Shown here: piece by piece, positions 25,481-34,109 of the stretch | Numbering within the stretch: the stretch's first letter is position 1 | How the letters are laid out: each line of letters opens with the position of its first letter | NCBI RefSeq assembly: GCF_001612685.1 | Contig: NZ_BDAY01000079.1 | Coordinates: forward strand, 1 to 57,668 | Length of the DNA stretch: 57,668 nucleotides | Origin: Nocardia altamirensis NBRC 108246 | GTDB taxonomy: Bacteria > Actinomycetota > Actinomycetes > Mycobacteriales > Mycobacteriaceae | Reading direction: 5' to 3' | Notes under the pieces: model-generated | Databases searched by the model: none | Told to the model about the DNA's origin: nothing | Seen by the model: only the letters and a program-made list of their open reading frames with translations | Program-made: the position numbers and the translations under genes

Positions 25481-26055
25481 CCGAGACCATCGCCCAGCCG
25501 GGCACCGACCGCGAGGCCCTGCCCGTCGAGCTCGTGGACGACGCAGGGCGCGCGATCGGCACGTGCCCGGTGTCGCAGGCGCATCAAGCGCCCGGACAGC
25601 TGCACCGTGCGTTCTCGGTGCTGCTGTTCGACGGCGAGGGGCGGGTGCTGCTGCAGCAGCGGGCCGCGGTCAAGACCCGGTTCCCGTCGCAGTGGGCCAA
25701 CACCTGCTGCGGCCATCCCGCGCCCGGCGAACCGGTCGCGGCCGCCGCTGCGGTCCGCCTCGCCGAGGAGATGGGCTTGGCCACCGAGCTCACCGAGGTC
25801 GGGGTCTATCGCTATCACGCCGAGGATTCGTCCACCGGCCGCGTCGAATTCGAATGGGACCACGTGCTGGTCGGCCTGCTCACCACGGGTTCGCCTCGGC
25901 CGGATCCGGCCGAGGTCGCCGACTACGTGTGGATCCAGCCGGACGAACTCCGGGCCGCGTTGGCCAGTGACCCAGACGTCTACACACCGTGGCTGGCAGG
26001 CGTGCTCGACCTCGCTGAGCGCGCAGGGCAGTTCACCGCAGACGCACAGCGGTAA
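25477..26055 (+). CDS. idi: Isopentenyl-diphosphate delta-isomerase, type I
   Basis: Nudix-fold isomerase of 192 residues that interconverts IPP and DMAPP. The catalytic cysteine motif is NTCCGHP (about 78-84), the Nudix-like helix is AAAVRLAEEMGLATELTEVG and the catalytic glutamate lies in RVEFEWDHVLVGL (about 124-136). The GTG start at 25477 sits in a GTGA overlap with the methyltransferase stop, so the two are translationally coupled. Supplying DMAPP for GPP synthesis, or isomerising a methylated IPP, are both possible. Confidence 0.94.
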   Translation: MTETIAQPGTDREALPVELVDDAGRAIGTCPVSQAHQAPGQLHRAFSVLLFDGEGRVLLQQRAAVKTRFPSQWANTCCGHPAPGEPVAAAAAVRLAEEMGLATELTEVGVYRYHAEDSSTGRVEFEWDHVLVGLLTTGSPRPDPAEVADYVWIQPDELRAALASDPDVYTPWLAGVLDLAERAGQFTADAQR

Positions 26056-26061
26056 CGCGCG

Positions 26062-26580
26062 TCACGGGAAGGAGGTCGCGCTCAGGCGGCCGGTGCCGGT
26101 GCGCACTCCCGAGCCGAGGCAGCCGCCGACCATGTCCGGCGTCATCTCGTAGTCGGCGGTGATCCGGACTCGCCTCCCCTCGCCGAGGCCGGCCACCACC
26201 TCCAGCGGCCCGACCGTCGGCTGTTGCATGGTGACCGGCCATGGACCCCACAGCCTGCTCGTCTCGCCGTTCGACCAGAGCACGTCGACGGTGATCGGGC
26301 CGTCGGCCGGATGCATGCAGTCCGAGGTCGCGATGTGGGTGCCGGTGAACGTGCCGCCGGTGATGCTTTCGGGTCCGCCGGTGCAGTCGCGCAGCACACC
26401 GACGGACGTGAAGGTGAGCGTGTTCGGCGTCATGCCGATCGCGCCGTCCGCCGCGGTCCACCGGAACTCACCGTGTGCGCAGCTACCCGAGGGCGGCAGC
26501 GCACTCGCCGCACCGATATCGAAAGGGACGAGGACTGCGGCAGTGACGGCCGCCGCCGTGGCGGCCTTCCCGAGCTTCAC
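26062..26580 (-). CDS. Secreted hypothetical protein
   Basis: Small exported protein of 172 residues. The N terminus MKLGKAATAAAVTAAVLVPFDIGAASA is a typical signal peptide with cleavage after ASA. The mature part has four cysteines (near SGSCAHG, LRDCTGG, SDCMHPAD and GGCLGSG), which could form two disulfides, and it looks beta-rich. The start is GTG at 26580 because the signal peptide begins there; the frame stays open upstream without support. It converges on the idi gene with only six bases between stops. I do not recognise the family and assign no function. Confidence 0.75.
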   Translation of the reverse strand: MKLGKAATAAAVTAAVLVPFDIGAASALPPSGSCAHGEFRWTAADGAIGMTPNTLTFTSVGVLRDCTGGPESITGGTFTGTHIATSDCMHPADGPITVDVLWSNGETSRLWGPWPVTMQQPTVGPLEVVAGLGEGRRVRITADYEMTPDMVGGCLGSGVRTGTGRLSATSFP

Positions 26581-26871
26581 GACTCCGGCACCTCTTCTCG
26601 CTGGCTGGTTCTTACGAGCGACTGCACGCGGTGGACCTGCAGGAACGGGTGGTGCACGAGTACCGCGAGAATCCCATACCGTCCATGCGGTTTTTTGGAT
26701 CGACACACGCGGAGGCCGAGCCTTGATCAAGAAGCGACTACCTCCATAGATGCGCATATCTACGTAGGGGCATGGGTGAAGCCTGAGAGAACTCATAGCA
26801 ACGCCACAGGAAATGACCAGGTCCGCCCGGCATTGTGAAAGAGACAAATTCTCTACGAAGCGAGGTGCGCG

Positions 26872-27222
26872 ATGGTCGAAGTCGAGGTCACCGGGACAAC
26901 CGTGACTATCCAGGTGCTCGGTGGGCACCAGGTGCTGGCTTTACGTGAGCACATCACCTTCGATCTGGCCGATATCACCGCGGTCGCGCGGGCCGAGGTC
27001 GACCGCAGGCCACCGTGGCTGCGGACGCCGGGCACCTTCTTCCCCGGCGTCATCGCGGCGGGCACGTTCCGCGGCAAGGGCCGAAAAGAGTTCTGGGACA
27101 CCCGCTTCGACGGCCGCGCCATCCGGATCGAGCTGGCGGGCGCCGATTTCACCAGGATCGTCGTCGATGTCGATGATCCGGACACCGCGCTGCACCTGTT
27201 GCGGACCGCCGTCGCGGCCTGA
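26872..27222 (+). CDS. Small PH-like hypothetical protein
   Basis: Protein of 116 residues, probably cytoplasmic, without signal or membrane segments. The pattern of short strands (VEVEVTGTTVTIQVLGGHQVLALREHITFDLADITAVARAEVD) and a closing helix (DPDTALHLLRTAVA) resembles bacterial PH-domain proteins, where a basic WDTRFDGRAIRIEL strand pair is common. GAGGTG lies five bases before the ATG. It is monocistronic and followed by a strong bidirectional terminator. The role is unknown. Confidence 0.7.
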   Translation: MVEVEVTGTTVTIQVLGGHQVLALREHITFDLADITAVARAEVDRRPPWLRTPGTFFPGVIAAGTFRGKGRKEFWDTRFDGRAIRIELAGADFTRIVVDVDDPDTALHLLRTAVAA

Positions 27223-27237
27223 TCCCTCCCCCGGCTT

Positions 27238-27274
27238 GCGCCGTTGCTCGTGGGATGTCCACGAGCAACGGCGC
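27238..27274. terminator. Bidirectional terminator between convergent genes
   Basis: A perfect 16-pair stem, arms 27238-27253 and 27259-27274, closes a five-base loop (GATGT), with TTTCGATCTTT just after it on the plus strand. It lies between the PH-like gene (+) and the racemase gene (-), so it can end both transcripts. Confidence 0.9.
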
Positions 27275-27292
27275 TTTCGATCTTTCGCCGAG

Positions 27293-28021
27293 CTACCTAC
27301 CGTAGTCGCGAAGCAGGCCGGAGTACGGTTTCGGTGGCGGCGCGGCGAACTCGCCCCTACCGGACTTGCGCAGCCCGAGCGTGATCAGGGACTGCACGGT
27401 CACCGTCGCGGCCGCCACTCCGTCGATCACGGGCACCCCGACCTCGTCGCGGATATGCGTGCACAGATCCGCCATGCCCGCGCAGCCGAGCACGATCGCG
27501 TCGGAACCGTCGGCTTCCACCGCGTCTCGACAGGCCTCAGTGATGATCTTGCGGGCGTCCGGGTCGGCGTCCACCGCGAGCACCGGCAGCTCACACGCGT
27601 GAATACCGCGGCAGAATCGTTGCCGCCCATAGCGTTCCACCAGATCATGGGCGCGCCCGATGGTTCGGCTCAACGTGGTGACGACACTGAACCCCCGACC
27701 GAGATGGCACGCCGTTGCCATTGCCGCCTCGGCGATGCCGAGCACCGGCCCCGCCGCCACCTCCCGCGCCGCATCCAGGCCAGGATCACCGAAGCAGGCG
27801 ATCACATAGCCGTCGACACCGTCCTGTTCGCCGCGCTGAATCGCGGCGAGAATCCCTGGGACGCTGAGTGCTTCGTCGTAGTGACTCTCGATCGACGCGG
27901 GTCCCATCTCGGCGGTCACCGCGTCGAGCAGGGTGCCGGGGCCTGCGACGGCCCTGGCACACTGCTCGATCGTGTCGGTCATCGCCCGCGTCGTGTTCGG
28001 GTTGACCACCCGGATACGCAT
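27293..28021 (-). CDS. Asp/Glu/hydantoin racemase family protein
   Basis: Racemase-fold protein of 242 residues, about the length of hydantoin racemases. The N-terminal VNPNTTRAMTDTI is the family signature; the two putative catalytic cysteines are in ACFGDPGLDAARE (about 77) and VLGCAGMADL (about 187). The likely reaction is racemisation of a 5-substituted hydantoin or allantoin. Its ATG overlaps the permease TGA by one base (TGATG), so the two are co-translated, which supports uptake and racemisation of the same compound. Expression is presumably controlled by the adjacent GntR protein. Confidence 0.9.
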   Translation of the reverse strand: MRIRVVNPNTTRAMTDTIEQCARAVAGPGTLLDAVTAEMGPASIESHYDEALSVPGILAAIQRGEQDGVDGYVIACFGDPGLDAAREVAAGPVLGIAEAAMATACHLGRGFSVVTTLSRTIGRAHDLVERYGRQRFCRGIHACELPVLAVDADPDARKIITEACRDAVEADGSDAIVLGCAGMADLCTHIRDEVGVPVIDGVAAATVTVQSLITLGLRKSGRGEFAAPPPKPYSGLLRDYGR

Positions 28022-29520
28022 CAGGCAGGCACCTCCCGCGCCATCAATGTCGTTCGGGTGGCAAGCAGGTAATAGGACACGAAGCCGACACCGCAGCCGA
28101 CGAACCAGCTGTACTGCGCCATCGTGTACATGCCGGTGACGTCCTTGGCCAGCACCGGGAGCACCGCGACCACCGCGCCGAGCACGGTCGCGACGACGGC
28201 GGCCGGGTTGTATCCCTTGCGGTACCAATAACTTCCGGATTTCGACATGGTGAACAAGTCGGCAACGACGACCCGCTGCTTGCGCACCAGGTAGTAGTCG
28301 GCGATGAGCACGCCGAACAGCGGGCCGATGAAGGCGCCGAGCACCTCGAGGGTGTAGTGGATGACCTCGGGGTTGTTGTACAGATTCCACGGCGTGATCA
28401 ACACCGAACCGACCGCGGCGATCATGCCGCCCGCCCGCCAGCTGATCCGTTGCGGGCTCACGTTCGAGAAGTCGAAGGCGGGCGAGATGAAGTTCGCGAC
28501 GATATTGATGCCGACCGTGGCGACCGTGAACGTCAACGCGCCCAACACGATCGCGAAGGTGCTGTCGATGCGGGCGACCGTCGCCACCGGGTCGGTGATC
28601 AACTCGCCGTACACCGGGACCGTCAGCGACGCGGTGACGACCACCAACAGCGAGAACACCAGGAAGTTGACCGGAAGCCCGAGCAGGTTGCCGCGCCGGA
28701 CGGCGGCGAAAGTCTTTCCGTACCGGGAGAAGTCACCGAAGTTGAGCATCGGGCCGGAGAAGTACGACACCACCAGGGCGATGGCGCCGAGCATCACGGG
28801 CAGCGAATCCCAGCCGGTGTACTGCACCGCGCCGAGGTTCAGATCGATGGCGCCCCAACCGGCTTTCGCGATCAGGTAGCCGCAGAGCAGGAACATCACC
28901 ACGTACACGGCGGGCCCGCAGAAATCGATGAACTTCCGGATCGACTCCATGCCACGCCAGAACACGCAGGCCTGCACGACCCACAACGCCAGATAGCTGC
29001 CCCAGCCGAGCAGCGAAAGACCCAGGAAGCCATAGTCATCGACCACCGCATACGGCGCCAGGCCAGGAAACAGCTTCACCAGCACCACATCCAGCGCCGC
29101 CGACGCGAGGAAGGTCTGAATGCCGTACCAGGCCACCGCGATCAGGCCGCGGATGATGGCCGGGATGTTCGCGCCGAGTACGCCGAACGCGCTGCGGCAC
29201 ATCACCGGATAGGGCACGCCGGTCACCTGACTCGGCTTCGCGACCAGATTGCAGAAGAGGTAGACGATGCCGATGCCGATCAGCAGCGCGGCCAACACCT
29301 GCCAGCTGGCCAGGCCGAGCGCGAACAGACTGCCCGCGGTGACGTAGCCGCCGACGCTGTGCACGTCCGACATCCAGAACGCGAAGATGTTGTACGAGCC
29401 CCAGGTCTGGTCGCGTAACGGCGCCAGGTCCGCGTTGGTGAGCCGAGGGTCGTATGCGGCCGCTGCGGTGCCGGCCTGCGGCGCGGAGCCGGCGGCAGGC
29501 CGGGCGATGGTATCGGTCAT
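28021..29520 (-). CDS. NCS1-family permease (hydantoin/allantoin/nucleobase)
   Basis: Sodium- or proton-coupled transporter of 499 residues with about 12 membrane segments. The NCS1 start of TM1 is TWGSYNIFAFWMSDVHSVGGYVTAG, and TGVPYPVMCRSAFGVLGANIPAIIRGLIAVAWYG is the conserved TM3 region, as in Mhp1 and cytosine permeases. The start at 29520 has GGGA about seven bases upstream; an ATG four codons earlier is possible. With the racemase it forms a two-gene unit, most consistent with hydantoin or allantoin uptake. The promoter region carries four 11-bp repeats. Confidence 0.92.
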   Translation of the reverse strand: MTDTIARPAAGSAPQAGTAAAAYDPRLTNADLAPLRDQTWGSYNIFAFWMSDVHSVGGYVTAGSLFALGLASWQVLAALLIGIGIVYLFCNLVAKPSQVTGVPYPVMCRSAFGVLGANIPAIIRGLIAVAWYGIQTFLASAALDVVLVKLFPGLAPYAVVDDYGFLGLSLLGWGSYLALWVVQACVFWRGMESIRKFIDFCGPAVYVVMFLLCGYLIAKAGWGAIDLNLGAVQYTGWDSLPVMLGAIALVVSYFSGPMLNFGDFSRYGKTFAAVRRGNLLGLPVNFLVFSLLVVVTASLTVPVYGELITDPVATVARIDSTFAIVLGALTFTVATVGINIVANFISPAFDFSNVSPQRISWRAGGMIAAVGSVLITPWNLYNNPEVIHYTLEVLGAFIGPLFGVLIADYYLVRKQRVVVADLFTMSKSGSYWYRKGYNPAAVVATVLGAVVAVLPVLAKDVTGMYTMAQYSWFVGCGVGFVSYYLLATRTTLMAREVPA

Positions 29521-29573
29521 GGTGTTTCCCATCCGAGGGTGAAACTGTGATCGAACCGACGGTAGGTATCCGC

Positions 29574-29612
29574 TATTGCCCGCCCGTTGCGCGAGTATTG
29601 CCCGGCTATTGC
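29574..29612 (-). repeat. Four 11-bp phased direct repeats, candidate operator
   Basis: Plus-strand TATTGC elements occur at 29574, 29596 and 29607, with CGTTGC at 29585, all exactly 11 bases apart. They lie about 55-90 bases upstream of the NCS1 permease start, and the last overlaps the stop of the GntR gene. One-helical-turn spacing puts all copies on the same face of the DNA, as expected for cooperative regulator binding. Confidence 0.65.
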
Positions 29613-30328
29613 GCGGCAGATATATCTTCCGGCGCGAGCAAGCCGGTATCGGTGGGCAGGGTCGCGATAACGCCCGCCAACCTGCGGTGATGGCGTCCGG
29701 CGAGCATCAGCAAGCGGTCGACGTCGCGGGCGAGGAAGGCATCGAGCAGCAGCGCGTGGTCGGTGTGCAGGCGGACCCGGTCGGCGCGGCCGATATGCAC
29801 CATGGACTGCACCGGCTCGGTGATGTTCCACGCCGATTCCAGCATGTGCAGCAGCCGGAACATCCGCGACGGCTTGGTGAGCGCGATGTGGAAATTGCGG
29901 GACTGGCGCTGATAGGCAACCGGATCGTCGTCGCGGATCGCCTGCTCGAGCAGCGCGTTGATCGCAAGCAACTCCGCGCGGTCCGCCTCGGTCGCGCGCA
30001 ACGCGGCGGCGGCCAGCGAGGCGTTCTCCAGGGTCTCCCGCACGATGTACATCTCGCGCAGTTCCGCGACGGTCAGCTGAGCCACCGCGTAGCCACCGTG
30101 CGGTTCGTGGGTGACCAAGCCCTCACCGATCAGTGTCTTGAGCGCCTCACGCACCGGGATGTGGCTGACGCCGAACAGCTCGGCCACCTCGCGCAGTGGG
30201 ATGCGGGTGCACGGCGGCACCGCGCCGTCGAGGATCACCCGGCGCAGTTCGCCGAGGATGATTTGCGGGCGGCCGGGTGTGTCGACAACCAACCTCGCGA
30301 GCAGCGCCGAACGTCGTCTCGAGGGCAT
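29606..30328 (-). CDS. GntR-family regulator, FadR subfamily (FCD domain)
   Basis: Regulator of 240 residues. The winged helix (about 20-85) has PLREVAELFGVSHIPVREALKTLIGEGLVTHEPHGGYAV, and the FCD ligand domain (about 90-225) has ELREMYIVRETLENASLAAAA and conserved histidines (NFHIAL, LHTDHALLLDAFLARD, HHRRLA) that bind metal in this family. It is upstream of the permease/racemase genes on the same strand, 85 bases away, and probably regulates them. The ligand may be the transported compound. Confidence 0.93.
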   Translation of the reverse strand: MPSRRRSALLARLVVDTPGRPQIILGELRRVILDGAVPPCTRIPLREVAELFGVSHIPVREALKTLIGEGLVTHEPHGGYAVAQLTVAELREMYIVRETLENASLAAAALRATEADRAELLAINALLEQAIRDDDPVAYQRQSRNFHIALTKPSRMFRLLHMLESAWNITEPVQSMVHIGRADRVRLHTDHALLLDAFLARDVDRLLMLAGRHHRRLAGVIATLPTDTGLLAPEDISAAQ

Positions 30329-30482
30329 GCGAACACGCTATGCGCGGCGTGTTGCGATCTCCGTCCGCTGTGTGACGCTCAGGAAACGTCTCACCGAACC
30401 GACCGGTCGCGTGGGTGCACGCGGATTCGGCCCTGCATGGACATGTAATCCTGGATCCGACACGTACTACAGAGAGATTTCG

Positions 30483-31652
30483 ATGACGGCTTCGGCAACA
30501 CAGTTCGTCGATCGCCGGTTCGCCGCCCTGGTCGCCGAGTTCGACCGGTTGTTCCGGCGTCCGACCGACGGCGGCGGGGCGCTCGCGGTCTACCTGCACG
30601 GCACGCCGGTGGTGGACGTCTGGGCCGGGTTCGCCCGGCCCGAGGTGCCGTGGGCGCACGACACCGTGGCGATGGCGTATTCGACAAGCAAAGGGGTGGC
30701 GAGCACGCTGCTGCACCGGCTCGCCGAGCGCGGCAAGCTCGAGTGCGACGAGCCGATCGCCACCTACTGGCCCGAGTTCGGCGCCGCGGGCAAGGAGCGC
30801 ATCACCGTCCGCGAATTGCTCACCCACCGTGCGGGATTGCATCGGCTGCGCGGGCTGCTGCCCGGCTCGTTCGATCGGTTCTTCGACGATGCGGCGGTGA
30901 CGGCGGCGCTTGCCGCGGCCGAGCCGGATCCACGGCGGCTGGTCACCAGCGGCTACCACGGAATCACCTACGGGCACTTGGCCGCCGAGCTGGTGCGCCG
31001 GGTCACCGGCACTGCGTTCAGCGAGGTATTGCGCACCGAGATCGCGGAACCGCTTGCCGCCGAAGAACTCTGGTTCCGGGTGCCGCAGGAGCACCGCGGT
31101 CGCATCGCCACCAACTTTCCCCGGCTCACGGTCGCCGGGATGAGCTGGGAGAACAGCTCACGTCTGCTCGGGCGCACCAGGTTCGCGGCCGCCATGGACA
31201 CCACACCGAAAGGCTTCGCCGATCTGGTTTCCGATCCGCGCCTGCACGATTCGGTGATGCCGGGCCTCAATGGCGTCTTCTCGGCGCGGGCCATCGCGCG
31301 GATGTACGGCGCGCTCGCCAACGGCGGATCACTCGACGGATATCAGCTGCTTCGTCCCGAAACCATCGAGCAGCTGACCCGCAGGCAGGTGTTCACCCCC
31401 GATTACGTTCTGGCCCTGCGTATCCCGTGGGCGCTCGGCTTCCACGGGGTCCCCATGAAGCCCTCCAAGGCCGATCCGGTGTCCGCCTTCGGTCACTTCG
31501 GTCTCGGCGGTTCCGGCGCCTTCGCCGACCCCGCGACCGGCATGTCCCTCGGCTTCGTCACCAACCGCCTCGGCGGTCGACTCACCCCGCTCGGCGACGC
31601 CAGGCTGGCCCGGCTCGGCGCCCTCGCCCACCACCTCGCCAAAACCGCCTGA
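30483..31652 (+). CDS. Serine beta-lactamase-fold hydrolase (class C-like esterase)
   Basis: Probable cytoplasmic esterase of 389 residues from the beta-lactamase/transpeptidase-like family VIII. The nucleophile motif SxxK appears as STSK at about 66-69 (AYSTSKGVASTLLHRL), followed by LLTHRAGL, the YxN-like GYHGITYGHLAAELV, and FGHFGLGGSGAFADP near 340. No signal peptide is visible. The ATG at 30483 is chosen because AGAGAG precedes it and the long in-frame upstream extension overlaps the GntR gene on the other strand. The substrate is unknown. Confidence 0.9.
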   Translation: MTASATQFVDRRFAALVAEFDRLFRRPTDGGGALAVYLHGTPVVDVWAGFARPEVPWAHDTVAMAYSTSKGVASTLLHRLAERGKLECDEPIATYWPEFGAAGKERITVRELLTHRAGLHRLRGLLPGSFDRFFDDAAVTAALAAAEPDPRRLVTSGYHGITYGHLAAELVRRVTGTAFSEVLRTEIAEPLAAEELWFRVPQEHRGRIATNFPRLTVAGMSWENSSRLLGRTRFAAAMDTTPKGFADLVSDPRLHDSVMPGLNGVFSARAIARMYGALANGGSLDGYQLLRPETIEQLTRRQVFTPDYVLALRIPWALGFHGVPMKPSKADPVSAFGHFGLGGSGAFADPATGMSLGFVTNRLGGRLTPLGDARLARLGALAHHLAKTA

Positions 31653-31749
31653 CCGAGCAGCACCGGGAGACACACCGAGCAGCCGGATGTCCCGTGGACC
31701 AGACAAGGTGCGCGGCAATGGTGGGACGTTTCCGGGACGGGATGGCAGC

Positions 31750-32979
31750 ATGGGCGCCATGGAGTTGGTCGGTATGGAGCAGATCGAGGCTGCCGCGAAG
31801 TTGCTCGCGCCGGTGATCCGGAAGACGCCCATCGTGGCGTCGCGGGTCCTGTCGGAGCGTGCCGGATCCGAGGTGTGGCTGAAGTGCGAGAACTTACAGC
31901 GAACCGGGTCGTTCAAACCGCGCGGTGCCTATAACCGGATTGCGAACCTTCCGTCGGACGATCGCGCTAACGGAGTGGTTGCGGCGAGCGCAGGCAACCA
32001 CGCCCAGGGGGTGGCCTGGGCGGCCACCTCGCTCGGCATCGCCTCGACCGTGTTCATGCCGGTGGGCGCCTCGCTGCCGAAGCTGGCGGCGACCAAGGCG
32101 TACGGCGCCGAGGTGCGGCAGGTCGGGGAGACGATCGACGATTCGCTGGACGCCGCGATGGACTTCGCCGAGCGCACCGGCGCGACGCTGATCCACCCGT
32201 TCGACCACCCGGACATCGTCGCCGGGCAAGCCACCGTTGCGCTGGAGATCCTCGAACAGATCCCCGACGTCGGCACGGTGCTCGTGCCGACCGGCGGCGG
32301 CGGGCTGCTCGCGGGCATCGCGGTGGCGCTGCACCAGCTGGCGCCGCAGGTGCGGGTGATCGGCGTGCAGGCCGCGGAGGCGGCGGCCTGGCCAGGTTCG
32401 TTGGCGGCGGGCAAGCCGTTGCGGGTCGAGCGGATGGCCACCATGGCCGACGGTATCGCCGTCGGGCTGCCGGGCAAGGTGCCGTTCGGTTATGTCGCCG
32501 AGCATGTTCCGACGATGTTGACCGTCAACGAGGACTCGCTGTCCAAGGCGCTGCTGCTGTGTCTGGAGCGGGCGAAGTTGATCGTCGAGCCTGCGGGGGC
32601 CGCGGCGGTCGCGGCGTTGATGAGCTGTGCCACAGCGGATCTCGACTTGAAGGGCCCGGTCTGCGCGGTGCTGTCCGGCGGCAATATCGACCCGCTGCTG
32701 CTGACCAGGTTGATCGGCCACGGGTTGAGTGCGGCAGGACGTTATCTCGCACTGCGCGTGACGATCTCGGACCGGCCCGGCGGGCTGAGCGCGCTGCTCG
32801 CGGTGGTCGGCAAGACCGGCGCCAGCGTTGTCGACGTCGCCCACGCCCGCACCGGCACCTTCCTGGCGCTGGACGAGGTCGAGGTGTGGCTCACCCTGGA
32901 GACGCGTGGCCCGAACCACCGCGACGACGTCCTCGGCGCCCTCACCACCGCGGGATACGCGGTGCGCGTAGAGGACTGA
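31750..32979 (+). CDS. ilvA: Threonine ammonia-lyase (threonine dehydratase)
   Basis: PLP enzyme that deaminates threonine to 2-oxobutanoate, the first step of isoleucine synthesis or threonine catabolism. The PLP lysine is in NLQRTGSFKPRGAYNR (about 37-52), ASAGNHAQGVAWAA is the substrate loop and TGGGGLLAGIAVAL is the phosphate loop. A single C-terminal ACT-like domain (about 330-409, LRVTISDRPGGLSALLAVVGKTGASVVDVAHAR) suggests allosteric control. Start codons at 31687, 31750 and 31759 are all possible; the first adds an unlikely extension. It stands alone, ending at a strong terminator. Confidence 0.92.
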   Translation: MGAMELVGMEQIEAAAKLLAPVIRKTPIVASRVLSERAGSEVWLKCENLQRTGSFKPRGAYNRIANLPSDDRANGVVAASAGNHAQGVAWAATSLGIASTVFMPVGASLPKLAATKAYGAEVRQVGETIDDSLDAAMDFAERTGATLIHPFDHPDIVAGQATVALEILEQIPDVGTVLVPTGGGGLLAGIAVALHQLAPQVRVIGVQAAEAAAWPGSLAAGKPLRVERMATMADGIAVGLPGKVPFGYVAEHVPTMLTVNEDSLSKALLLCLERAKLIVEPAGAAAVAALMSCATADLDLKGPVCAVLSGGNIDPLLLTRLIGHGLSAAGRYLALRVTISDRPGGLSALLAVVGKTGASVVDVAHARTGTFLALDEVEVWLTLETRGPNHRDDVLGALTTAGYAVRVED

Positions 32980-32996
32980 CGTCCGTCGGACAACGA

Positions 32997-33032
32997 CAAC
33001 GCCGCACAGCTGCGAGCAGCTGTGCGGCGTTG
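32997..33032. terminator. Bidirectional terminator between ilvA and the ABC importer
   Basis: A perfect 16-pair stem, arms 32997-33012 and 33017-33032, with a CGAG tetraloop, 17 bases after the ilvA stop and 62 bases beyond the stop of the convergent solute-binding gene. It is very stable; only a weak T-rich stretch follows. Confidence 0.92.
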
Positions 33033-33094
33033 ACATTTGTCGCGATCATCCTGCCGCGCACGGCATCCGCGTGCGTGGCAGGTAGATCACCCGG

Positions 33095-34069
33095 TCAGCA
33101 CTTGCGCTTGTAGAAGTACTTCGAGTTGGCGTCCATGTCGGCCTGGGTGATCGCGATCATGTCGGTCTGGATCTTCCTCGTGACCGGCTTGCCCTCGATC
33201 GCCGCGGCCACTTGGTCGACGCCCTTGGCGCCGATGCCAGCGGGATCCTGGGCGATAAGTGCTTGCACGGTACCGGCTTTCAGATCCTCGACCTGCTTCG
33301 GGCTCGCGTCGAAGCCGACCAGTTTGACCTGGCCGAGCTTGTTCGCGTTGCGCAGGCCGGTGGCCGCGCCCTCGGCCGAACTCAGGTTGGTGGCGAAGAT
33401 GCCTGCGAGATCGGGGTGCGCCGCCAGCGTGGCGGTGACGATCGACGCCGCCTGGGCCGCTTCGTTGTTGTTGTACTGCACGCCGAGCGAGGTGATGCCC
33501 GGGTAGCTCTTCACCGCGTCCTCGAAGCCCTGCGCCCGCGCGTCGGTGGTGGACGTGCCCGCCTTGGTGTTGATCACCAGCACCGGGCCCTTCTCCCCCA
33601 CCAGCTTCGCCAGGGTCTGTGCCGCGAGCTCGCCGCCCTTCTTGTTGTCCGACGAAATCGACGACGCCGCAACGGAAGTGTCGTCGAGCGCGGTATCGAC
33701 CTCGACGATCTTGATGCCCGCGTCCTTGGCCTGCTTGATCGGATTCGCCATCGCGGTGGCGTGCGTCGGCGCGATCAGAATGCCGCCGGGCTTGTTCGCC
33801 ACCACACCGGTCAACACCGGCGTCTGCGATCCCGCGTCGAACTTGGTCGGGGCCTGCGTGTCCAGCTTGTAGCCGAGCTTCGCCGCCTCGTCCTGCGCGC
33901 CACATTGCATGGAGATGTAGAACGGCTCGTCGGCGACACCGGGGATCAGCACCAGCTTCTTGCTGTCCGTACCACCCGAATCACCCACCTTCCCACTACA
34001 TCCCGCCAGCATCGCGCCGACCGCCACCATCGTGCCGATCACCACCGCGGTCCGCTTCGCCACCCTCAT
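33095..34069 (-). CDS. Sugar ABC importer, solute-binding lipoprotein (RbsB type)
   Basis: Periplasmic-binding-protein fold of 324 residues, anchored as a lipoprotein: MRVAKRTAVVIGTMVAVGAMLAGC ends in the lipobox LAGC. The mature part shows the ribose-type family pattern (GILIAPTHATAMANPIKQAKDAGIKIVEVDT, GIFATNLSSAEGAATGLR, KLVGFDASPKQVEDLKAGTVQALIAQDP). The start at 34069 has GGAGGT eight bases upstream. It is the third gene of an ATPase-permease-binding protein operon, 40 bases after the permease. The exact sugar is not predictable. Confidence 0.93.
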   Translation of the reverse strand: MRVAKRTAVVIGTMVAVGAMLAGCSGKVGDSGGTDSKKLVLIPGVADEPFYISMQCGAQDEAAKLGYKLDTQAPTKFDAGSQTPVLTGVVANKPGGILIAPTHATAMANPIKQAKDAGIKIVEVDTALDDTSVAASSISSDNKKGGELAAQTLAKLVGEKGPVLVINTKAGTSTTDARAQGFEDAVKSYPGITSLGVQYNNNEAAQAASIVTATLAAHPDLAGIFATNLSSAEGAATGLRNANKLGQVKLVGFDASPKQVEDLKAGTVQALIAQDPAGIGAKGVDQVAAAIEGKPVTRKIQTDMIAITQADMDANSKYFYKRKC

Positions 34070-34109
34070 TTGGCTACCTCCGCCGAATTGTGTTGTCACT
34101 ACCGAATTC

